64,000 nucleotides of DNA from Gallionellaceae bacterium (lineage in GTDB: Bacteria; Pseudomonadota; Gammaproteobacteria; Burkholderiales; Gallionellaceae). The notes beneath the pieces are model-generated. The model saw only the letters and a program-made list of their open reading frames with translations. It had not been told where the DNA came from and made no database searches. Location: contig VFLG01000035.1 of the NCBI GenBank assembly GCA_009885195.1, forward strand, positions 18,531 through 82,530, read 5' to 3'. Below, piece by piece: positions 17,553-24,272 of the stretch (position 1 is its first letter; each line of letters opens with the position of its first letter). The position numbers were made by a program, and so were the translations under genes.

Positions 17553-17877
17553 CCCAAGCCCGCGTCAGCAACTCATCCAGCGCGCCAGTGATGCGGTCGC
17601 CTTCTTCAGCGAATGTGGCTACCTTTTCGCCTAACTGATCGGTGGCGACGGATACGATTTCCAACGGGTGCAGTACCACTTCTATTCCTTCCACCGTAAA
17701 AGCCGGATTCAGCGCCGAGCCAACCAGCGCTGCGGCGTTATCCAGATTGCTACGGCGCACCAAAGGAATCACGACTCGGCGACGGTAGCTGTCGAACAGG
17801 GAAGATTGAACGATGACGACATAGGGAATGGCTTCCCGTTGTTTTCCGATATTCCGGTGAACGTCGAACTGTGCCAT
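17548..17877 (-). CDS. ccdB: CcdB-family gyrase-poisoning toxin
   Basis: A 109-residue CcdB-like toxin (MAQFDVHRNIGKQREAIPYV, VVIPLVRRSNL, LNPAFTVEGIEVVLHPLEIV). Family members trap DNA gyrase on DNA. The start overlaps the ccdA stop by one base (TAATG), so translation is coupled. Its stop codon lies inside the adjacent palindromic repeat, and its last residues (TRAWA) differ from typical CcdB ends, where the final Trp-Gly-Ile is needed for toxicity in E. coli. Activity is therefore uncertain. Confidence 0.88.
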   Translation of the reverse strand: MAQFDVHRNIGKQREAIPYVVIVQSSLFDSYRRRVVIPLVRRSNLDNAAALVGSALNPAFTVEGIEVVLHPLEIVSVATDQLGEKVATFAEEGDRITGALDELLTRAWA

Positions 17878-18128
17878 TACAGTGTGGTGTGTTCGTCGGC
17901 AAACGAACCGGAGCGTTCGTTGAAGGTATTCCACGCTTGCGCCGCGACTTCTGCGCAATGCGCTTTTTCTTGCCGGGCGTTGTTCTGCTTCATCACGTAA
18001 TCGGCCAGTAGCTGCTCGACCACACCGGAGAGGTTGGTCGTCATTCCTTTTGCCTGAGACACCAAATCTTCATTGAGCGTCAGGTTGACCGGGCGCTTAC
18101 GTGCTTGATTGCTGTGCATTGATTTCAT
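17877..18128 (-). CDS. ccdA: CcdA-family antitoxin
   Basis: An 83-residue antitoxin with an N-terminal ribbon-helix-helix (RKRPVNLTLNEDLVSQAKGM) and an acidic C-terminus ending NERSGSFADEHTTL, the part expected to wrap CcdB. The ATG at 18128 is chosen because GGAGG stands six bases upstream; an ATG at 18119 is the alternative. It precedes and is coupled to ccdB. The complex probably autoregulates from the short gap shared with the divergent GpsA-like gene. Confidence 0.9.
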   Translation of the reverse strand: MKSMHSNQARKRPVNLTLNEDLVSQAKGMTTNLSGVVEQLLADYVMKQNNARQEKAHCAEVAAQAWNTFNERSGSFADEHTTL

Positions 18129-18293
18129 GGGGAACCTCCATGTGCGCATAGTATGCGCATTGTGCGTGTTTGTGAAGTAGTAAATTTGCAATGGACTCAA
18201 GCAACCCTATCATCTGCGCAGAAGTAATTTCCCTTACCATCACGCAACCATGCCAAAATTCAAACTGACTTTTGCGCAAGAATGAGGTGCGGC

Positions 18294-19208
18294 ATGAAAA
18301 TACGAGTGTTGATTCTGGGCTATGGCGAGATGGGGCATGCCATGGAGTATCTGCTGGCGGCGCGACACGATGTGCGCATCTGGAATATGGGCGTGGTGGT
18401 GAAGGGCAGCCATGCGACGCTGGAGGATGAGGTCGCCGAGGCGCAGGTGATTTTGTTCTGCTTGCCGGTGAATCCGCACCATGAGATCGCCAGCCGCATC
18501 GCGCCGCATCGCGCAAAAGACAGCCTGTGCCTGACCATCGCGAAGGGGCTGGATGAATCGGGGCGGACGGCGGCGCAAGTATTCGAGCGCGTGTTCGGCG
18601 GCAAGCATCACTACGGGGTGGTGTATGGCCCGATGATTTCGGAGGAACTGAGGGCGGGGCGGCATGGCTTTGCCGATGCGGTGCTGTCCGACGCAGCGGA
18701 TTTCGAGGTGATGCACAACCTATTCCGGGGCAGCATGCTGGTGTGCCAGCAGACTGCTGATATGCACGGCAGAAGCTGGTCGGTGATCCTGAAGAATGTG
18801 TATGCGATCCTGTTCGGCGTGGCGGATGAGATGAAGCTGGGCGACAACATGCGCGGGCATCTGATGGTCACCGCGATTGCGGAGCTATCCGGCATCGTGC
18901 AAACGTTCGGCGGGCAGGCGCATACGCCTTACAGTTATGCCGGGCTGGGCGACCTGATGACGACGGCGACCAGCGAGGGTTCACATCATCATGCGCTCGG
19001 ACAACAACTGGTGCGCGGCGAGTGGTCGGACATCTCCGGCGAGGGGGTTCATACCTTGCGCATGGTGGAAAAATATCACTTGTTCGATTGGCGCGCCTAT
19101 CCCTTGTTCGCACTGGTGTATGACATCGTCATCGCGCCGGAGACGATGCATGAACGAGTGGAGGATTATCTGAAGCGGTTGCGGGAGATAGTGAGTTGTG
19201 CGATTTGA
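18294..19208 (+). CDS. Glycerol-3-phosphate dehydrogenase-like NAD(P)-binding protein (GpsA family)
   Basis: A 304-residue dehydrogenase of the GpsA fold. The Rossmann motif is GYGEMGHAMEYL (residues 9-20). KGLD near 83-86 and the KNVYAILFGVADEMKLGDNM segment (about 167-186), with its conserved Lys, follow the family pattern, as does AGLGDLMTTATSEGSHH near 220-236. It is shorter and more divergent than standard GpsA (about 330-340 residues), so the substrate may differ. The start at 18294 has GAGG upstream; an ATG at 18282 would add four residues. It stands alone, divergent from ccdAB and convergent with mog. Confidence 0.75.
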   Translation: MKIRVLILGYGEMGHAMEYLLAARHDVRIWNMGVVVKGSHATLEDEVAEAQVILFCLPVNPHHEIASRIAPHRAKDSLCLTIAKGLDESGRTAAQVFERVFGGKHHYGVVYGPMISEELRAGRHGFADAVLSDAADFEVMHNLFRGSMLVCQQTADMHGRSWSVILKNVYAILFGVADEMKLGDNMRGHLMVTAIAELSGIVQTFGGQAHTPYSYAGLGDLMTTATSEGSHHHALGQQLVRGEWSDISGEGVHTLRMVEKYHLFDWRAYPLFALVYDIVIAPETMHERVEDYLKRLREIVSCAI

Positions 19209-19283
19209 GTTCGTACCCGTCCCACTGATAGCATGAATGCCACCTCTTAAAAGACGAAAAGCCGAGAGAACATCATGGGTACC

Positions 19284-19820
19284 TCATGCCGACTTGGGAC
19301 GAAATGCGGTAATGATTTCAGGATTAGTTTCTATGGTTGGCCCGCCGATTAAATCTATGCAATAAGGCACCGCCGCAAAAATCCCGTCCAGTGTTTCCTT
19401 GATGGCTTTCGGCTGCCCCGGCAAATTCAGAATCAACGACTTGCCGCGTATCACCCCCACCTGGCGCGACAGAATTGCGGTGGGAACGAATTTCAAACTA
19501 ACCGCCCGCATCTGCTCGCCGAAACCGGGCATCACCTTGTGCGCCACCGCCAGCGTGGCTTCCGGCGTGACATCGCGCGGCGCGGGGCCGGTGCCGCCGG
19601 TGGTCAATATCAAGTGGCAAGCCTCGCGGTCGGCCAGTTCAATTAACGTCGCTTCAATCAGCGCCTGTTCGTCCGGTATCAAACGCGTAATGGATTGCCA
19701 CGGACTGCGTAGCGCGCGCGTGAACCAATCGTGCAAGGCCGGCAGGCCGGCATCCTGATAGACGCCACTGCTGGCACGGTCGCTGATGGATACAAGGCCG
19801 ATTTTGAGTGTGGTGTTCAT
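19284..19820 (-). CDS. mog: Molybdopterin adenylyltransferase (MogA/MoaB family)
   Basis: Adenylates molybdopterin before molybdenum insertion. It has 178 residues, with the N-terminal ISDRASSGVYQDAG and the substrate-binding motif TTGGTGPAPRDVTPEA near residues 73-88. LNLPGQPKAIKETLDGIFAAVPYCIDLI near 130-157 is also typical. It is the last gene of the nasA-nirB-nirD-moaA-mobA-mog run and lies 10 bases after mobA, so cofactor supply is linked to nitrate reductase expression. Confidence 0.93.
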   Translation of the reverse strand: MNTTLKIGLVSISDRASSGVYQDAGLPALHDWFTRALRSPWQSITRLIPDEQALIEATLIELADREACHLILTTGGTGPAPRDVTPEATLAVAHKVMPGFGEQMRAVSLKFVPTAILSRQVGVIRGKSLILNLPGQPKAIKETLDGIFAAVPYCIDLIGGPTIETNPEIITAFRPKSA

Positions 19821-19830
19821 TTTTTTTAAG

Positions 19831-20433
19831 TTATTGATGCGTCCGATTGGCTATGCGCAATTCATCCAGCGAATTAATATTGGCAAACGCGGCGGCATCT
19901 TCAAACACCACTTCGCTTACGTGTAAGGTGTTGAGCCAATCGCCGACCTTGCGCGCACACGATCCGAGGTAGGCATCCAGCTTGGGCAGGACGTCTTTGC
20001 GATACAACGCAATCGCGGGTTGCCGCTGCCCTTCCACCACTGCTACAGCAACTTCAGTTGCTGGTTTGATAGCCGTCCATAGTCTGCTAATTAAATCATC
20101 CGGCAAGAATGGCGTGTCGCACGGCACGCAGGCAACCCATTCATATCGCGCGTTGCGCAAGGCGGATTGCAAGCCGGCCAGCGGTCCGGCCCATCCTAGC
20201 AATTGATCCGCGATGATACGGCAGTTGCGCGCTGCATAATCATCGTGATTTGCATTGGCGTTAATCAGCACCTCATCACTCTGCTGGCTGATGACATCCA
20301 ACACCCAGTCGATCAGCGCTTTGCCGCGCAACAGTTGCAAGCCCTTGTCGCCACCGATGCGCGTGCCTTTTCCTCCGGCAAGAATAACTGTGGTGATAGG
20401 CGCCCCTTCGACTGAACTCAGGACAGGTTCCAG
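19831..20433 (-). CDS. mobA: Molybdenum cofactor guanylyltransferase MobA (start codon unclear)
   Basis: Attaches GMP to molybdopterin to form the bis-MGD cofactor that nitrate reductase needs. The GTP-binding motif VILAGGKGTRIGGDKGL is encoded at about 20346-20391 and the rest (VACVPCDTPFLPDDLI, GQRQPAIALYR) is normal. No ATG, GTG or TTG lies in frame between the upstream in-frame stop at 20476-20478 and this motif. The nearest candidates are CTG at 20433, with GGGGG about six bases upstream, or a rare ATC/ATT. The first TTG (20340) would remove the whole nucleotide-binding loop. A repeat-like segment occupies the missing 5' end. The coordinate given assumes the CTG. Confidence 0.75.
   Translation of the reverse strand: MEPVLSSVEGAPITTVILAGGKGTRIGGDKGLQLLRGKALIDWVLDVISQQSDEVLINANANHDDYAARNCRIIADQLLGWAGPLAGLQSALRNARYEWVACVPCDTPFLPDDLISRLWTAIKPATEVAVAVVEGQRQPAIALYRKDVLPKLDAYLGSCARKVGDWLNTLHVSEVVFEDAAAFANINSLDELRIANRTHQ
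20403..20427. repeat. Repeat fragment at the 5' end of mobA
   Basis: The segment CCTTCGACTGAACTCAGGAC resembles the CTTCGAtacCTCAGGcTGAAC arm of the element at 37120-37265 and similar intergenic repeats. It sits between the moaA stop and the first recognisable mobA codons, where a start codon would be expected. Confidence 0.5.
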
Positions 20434-20435
20434 GA

Positions 20436-21440
20436 TTAGCCCCCGGTGCGCGACATGAAACGAATGATGCGGGGTTTACTTTGAGTCAAATCGAATTCAT
20501 GGCCCGCAGGTTTATCGGCCACGGCCTGGATAATCAGTTGGCGCAGTTGATCCACATCACCCGCACGTACTGCGGGTAGCAAATCCACCATACCTTCGTC
20601 ACCCAGACAGGGGAACAGTTCGCCACGCGCCGTGACTCTCATGCGGTTGCAATCGGCGCAGAAATTCTGCGAGTGCGGCGAGATAAAACCGATGCGCGTG
20701 TCATGGCCGGGAATGCGCCAATAGCGCGCCGGCCCACCGCTGCTTTCTACGCTGGCGACCAGCTCATAATGTTGTTTGAGTTGTGCCAACGCCTCCTGGC
20801 TGCTGTAGAACGAGCGGGCATAATCATGCCCGCTTAGTCCCAGCGGCATTTGCTCGATGAAGTTGATGTTGATTTTCTGCGCCACGGCAAACTCAACCAT
20901 CGCGGGCAATTCTTCATGATTTATATTGCGCAGCATCACGGTATTCAACTTGATACGATGGCCACCGAAGGCAGCTATGGCGGCATCAACGCCAGCCCGC
21001 ACCTGATCCAGGTCGCCGGTGCGCGTGATCCGTTTAAAAATTCCCGGGTTGAGACTGTCCAGGCTGATGTTGATGCGATCTACACCGGCCTGCGCCAGCG
21101 GCACAGCGTAACGAACCAGCTGCGAGCCATTGGTGGTCATGGCCAGTTCGCGCAAACCATCCAGCTCGCGTATACGCGCAGCCAGCCACGAGAAATTTTT
21201 TCTGACCAATGGCTCGCCACCGGTCAAACGTATTTTGTTGATGCCTAGGGAAATAAATGTTTGGGCGACCAGCAGGCATTCTTCCAGCGACAAGATATCC
21301 GCGCGCGGCAAAAAATCCATTTTTTCCGCCATGCAATAGGTGCAGCGGAAATCGCAGCGATCAGTCACCGACAGGCGCAGGTAAGAAATTTTTCTGCCCA
21401 ACCCGTCCTGCAATAATGGTCTGTTAACGTCTGTCTTCAT
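20436..21440 (-). CDS. moaA: GTP 3',8-cyclase MoaA
   Basis: Radical SAM enzyme for the first step of molybdenum cofactor synthesis. It has 334 residues. The N-terminal [4Fe-4S] SAM cluster motif is CDFRCTYC (residues 29-36). The GGEP motif is TGGEPLVRKN (about 74-83). The C-terminal cluster is carried by CADCNRMRVTARGELFPC (about 262-279). The last residues are SRTGG; a terminal double glycine is essential in this family. The start overlaps nirD by 17 bases, and three copies of GAGGACA upstream provide a strong purine-rich ribosome site. Confidence 0.96.
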   Translation of the reverse strand: MKTDVNRPLLQDGLGRKISYLRLSVTDRCDFRCTYCMAEKMDFLPRADILSLEECLLVAQTFISLGINKIRLTGGEPLVRKNFSWLAARIRELDGLRELAMTTNGSQLVRYAVPLAQAGVDRINISLDSLNPGIFKRITRTGDLDQVRAGVDAAIAAFGGHRIKLNTVMLRNINHEELPAMVEFAVAQKININFIEQMPLGLSGHDYARSFYSSQEALAQLKQHYELVASVESSGGPARYWRIPGHDTRIGFISPHSQNFCADCNRMRVTARGELFPCLGDEGMVDLLPAVRAGDVDQLRQLIIQAVADKPAGHEFDLTQSKPRIIRFMSRTGG

Positions 21441-21777
21441 GGTGCTCAGTCCTCTGTCCTCTGTCCTCTGTTAACGACAGATACACCGTCTCGCCTTCCA
21501 TTTTAACCGGATAGTGGCGCGCACAGCCTACGTCAGGTGCCACCGCATTACCATCCTCCAGGTTGATGTTCCAGCCATGCAGCGGGCAGGCCACTTTTTT
21601 TCCGAACACGATGCCTTGCGACAGCGGCCCTCCTTTGTGCGGACACTTGTCGCGCAGCGCAAACACTTCGCCCTCCGAGGTGCGGAACAAGGCAATTTCG
21701 CCGTGAGTCGTATGCACCACGCGGCTGCCCAGCGGCGGGATGTCATTCAGGGTGGCGACTTTGGTCCAGTCTTTCAT
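21424..21777 (-). CDS. nirD: Nitrite reductase small subunit NirD (Rieske-like)
   Basis: Small subunit of assimilatory NAD(P)H nitrite reductase, 117 residues. It keeps Rieske-type ligands, CPHKGG (about 44-49) and CPLHGW (about 64-69); many NirD proteins lack the cluster, so this one may still bind iron-sulfur. The last 15 residues (TEDRGQRTEHHEDRR) come from a short tandem repeat, TCCTCTG three times, and are probably an extension without function. It lies 54 bases after nirB and overlaps moaA. Confidence 0.93.
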   Translation of the reverse strand: MKDWTKVATLNDIPPLGSRVVHTTHGEIALFRTSEGEVFALRDKCPHKGGPLSQGIVFGKKVACPLHGWNINLEDGNAVAPDVGCARHYPVKMEGETVYLSLTEDRGQRTEHHEDRR

Positions 21778-21831
21778 ATGCGTCTCTCTCCCGTGGTTAA
21801 CTACTAAGTATTTTGAATTTATAGGGACACC

Positions 21832-24255
21832 CTAAAGTTCAAGCGCCTCAAATTCGCGCTGATTCACATTGTCTTTCGCCCATGGATCTTTTTCGTCCTG
21901 TAACGCATACAGCAGGCGCTCGTACAGCGCCTTGCGGTTCGCCGCATCCTCCACCATCTGCTGCTTGACGTACTCCAGCCCCACCCGTTCCACATAATGC
22001 ACGGTGCGATCTAGGTAGCGCGCTTGCTCGCGGTAGAGCTGCAGGAAGGCGCCGGTGTATTCCATCACTTCATCGTGCGTTTTGACCTTAACCAGAAACT
22101 GGGCAACCACAGTCTTGATGCCGCCATTGCCCCCCACATAAATTTCCCAGCCAGATTCGACGCCGATCACGCCGACGTCCTTGATGCCGGATTCGGCACA
22201 ATTGCGCGGGCAGCCGGAGACGGCAATCTTGACCTTGTGCGGCGCATACATTTTCCACAACTGCTTTTCCAGATCTATGCCCATCTGCGTGGAATCCTGC
22301 ACGCCGAAGCGACACCACTCGCTGCCCACGCAGGTCTTAACGGTGCGCAGTGCTTTCGCGTAAGCATGGCCGGAAGGCATGTCCAGGTCAGCCCAGACCT
22401 TGGGCAGATCTTCTTTTTTTACGCCGAGCAAATCTATGCGCTGCCCGCCGGTGACCTTGACAGTGGGGATATTGTATTTGTCCGCCACATCGGCAATGCG
22501 CCGCAAATCCTTGGCCGTCGTGACACCGCCGAACATGCGCGGGATTACCGAGAACGTGCCATCCTTTTGAATATTGGCGTGCGCCCGTTCATTGATGAAG
22601 CGCGATTGCGGATCGTCCCTGGCCAAGCGCGGGTGGGCACACAGCACATAGTAATTAAGCCCCGGGCGGCAGCTGGCGCAGCCATTCGGCGTGCTCCATG
22701 CCAGCGCCTGCATGACCTGTGGAATGCTGATCAGCTTTTGTGCGTCAATCGCCTGACGCACTTCTTCGTGGGTCAGTTCGGTGCAACCGCACATCGTCTT
22801 GGTCATATTCAGTGCCGGGGTATAAGCGCCGCCCACCGTCGAGGCCAGCAATTGCTCCACCAGCCCGGTGCAAGAGCCGCACGAAGCGGAAGCCTTGGTG
22901 TGCTTGCGCACATCTTCCAGCGTGAACAAACCCTTTTCTTTGATGGCCTTGACGATCACGCCCTTGCACACGCCATTGCAGCCGCACACCTCCATCGTGT
23001 CCGGCATGCTCGCCGCGCTGCTCTGGCCGAGATGTCCGCTATTGCCCAGATGTGATTGGCCGAACAGCAGGTGATCGCGGATTTCGGCGACGTTCTTGCC
23101 GTCGCGTATCATCTGGAAATACCACGAGCCATCGGTGGTGTCGCCGTACATGACCGCGCCGACCAGCTTGTCATCCTGCAACACTAATTTCTTGTAAACC
23201 CCGCCTGCGGCATCGTGCAGCACAATCTCGTCGGTGTTGTCGTTGCCGGTAAAATCGCCGGCGGAAAATAAATCAATGCCGGTGACCTTGAGCTTGGTCG
23301 AGGTCACCGAACCCTGATAGCGCGCAATGCCCATGCGCGCCAGATGATTGGCGCAAACCTTGGCCATATCGAACAGCGGTGCCACCAGCCCATAAGCCGT
23401 ACCGCGATGCGACACGCATTCACCCACCGCATAAATGCTGGGATCGTAAGTCTGCATGGTGTCGTTGACGACGATACCGCGATTGCAGTAAATGCCAGCC
23501 GACTCGGCCAGTGCCGTGTTGGGGCGTATGCCGACCGCCATCACCAACAGATCGGCGGGGATCTCGCTGCCATCTTTAAAGCGCACTGCCGTAACACGTC
23601 CATCCGGCCCGCCCACCAATTCCTGCGTTTGTTTTTCCAGCAGGAATTTCAGCCCCTTCGCTTCCAAAGAGCTTTGCAGCATTCTGGATGAACTTTGATC
23701 CAGCTGCCGCTCCATCAGCCACGGCAGGATGTGCACCACCGTCACATCCATGCCCCTGAGCGCCAGCCCATTGGCGGCTTCCAGGCCGAGCAGGCCGCCG
23801 CCGATAACCACCGCGTGCTTATATTTTTCCGCTGCGGCGATCATGGCATTGGTGTCCTGAATATCGCGGTAGCTGATCACGCCTTGCAGATCCTTGCCCG
23901 GCACCGGCAGGATAAAAGGGTTGGAACCGGTAGCCAGCAACAGCCGGTCATATTCCGCTTCCGTGCCATCTTCGGCATACACAATTTTTTTTAAGCGGTC
24001 GATACGCACCACTTTTTTGTTAAGGTGCAAGGTAATGTTGTTCTGCTGATACCAATCCAGATCGTTCAGGATAATGTCCTGTATGCCCTGCTCCCCCGCC
24101 AGCACCGGCGACAGCATGATGCGGTTATAGTTGGGATAAGGCTCGGCGCCAAACACGGTGATGTCGTACATATCCGGCATCAGTTTCAGCAACTCCTCCA
24201 GCGTGCGTACCCCCGCCATCCCGTTGCCGACCATAACCAATTTCATTTTTTTCAT
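21832..24255 (-). CDS. nirB: Nitrite reductase large subunit NirB
   Basis: Cytoplasmic NAD(P)H-dependent reductase taking nitrite to ammonium. It has 807 residues from the ATG at 24255 (KLVMVGNGMAGVRTLEELL). An FAD/NAD-binding module spans about 1-300 (VVIGGGLLGLEAANGL near 145). A BFD-like [2Fe-2S] domain lies near 415-470 (CGCNGVCKGV, CGSCTG), and a second cysteine set (MCGCTEL, CASCRPG) follows. The sulfite/nitrite reductase domain at about 550-790 binds siroheme and [4Fe-4S] through CVGSEWCRFG and CPRNCAESG. Earlier in-frame starts add 78 residues of low-complexity sequence overlapping nasA and are rejected. It lies 17 bases after nasA. Confidence 0.96.
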   Translation of the reverse strand: MKKMKLVMVGNGMAGVRTLEELLKLMPDMYDITVFGAEPYPNYNRIMLSPVLAGEQGIQDIILNDLDWYQQNNITLHLNKKVVRIDRLKKIVYAEDGTEAEYDRLLLATGSNPFILPVPGKDLQGVISYRDIQDTNAMIAAAEKYKHAVVIGGGLLGLEAANGLALRGMDVTVVHILPWLMERQLDQSSSRMLQSSLEAKGLKFLLEKQTQELVGGPDGRVTAVRFKDGSEIPADLLVMAVGIRPNTALAESAGIYCNRGIVVNDTMQTYDPSIYAVGECVSHRGTAYGLVAPLFDMAKVCANHLARMGIARYQGSVTSTKLKVTGIDLFSAGDFTGNDNTDEIVLHDAAGGVYKKLVLQDDKLVGAVMYGDTTDGSWYFQMIRDGKNVAEIRDHLLFGQSHLGNSGHLGQSSAASMPDTMEVCGCNGVCKGVIVKAIKEKGLFTLEDVRKHTKASASCGSCTGLVEQLLASTVGGAYTPALNMTKTMCGCTELTHEEVRQAIDAQKLISIPQVMQALAWSTPNGCASCRPGLNYYVLCAHPRLARDDPQSRFINERAHANIQKDGTFSVIPRMFGGVTTAKDLRRIADVADKYNIPTVKVTGGQRIDLLGVKKEDLPKVWADLDMPSGHAYAKALRTVKTCVGSEWCRFGVQDSTQMGIDLEKQLWKMYAPHKVKIAVSGCPRNCAESGIKDVGVIGVESGWEIYVGGNGGIKTVVAQFLVKVKTHDEVMEYTGAFLQLYREQARYLDRTVHYVERVGLEYVKQQMVEDAANRKALYERLLYALQDEKDPWAKDNVNQREFEALEL

Positions 24256-24272
24256 AACACCGCTCCTATTTA

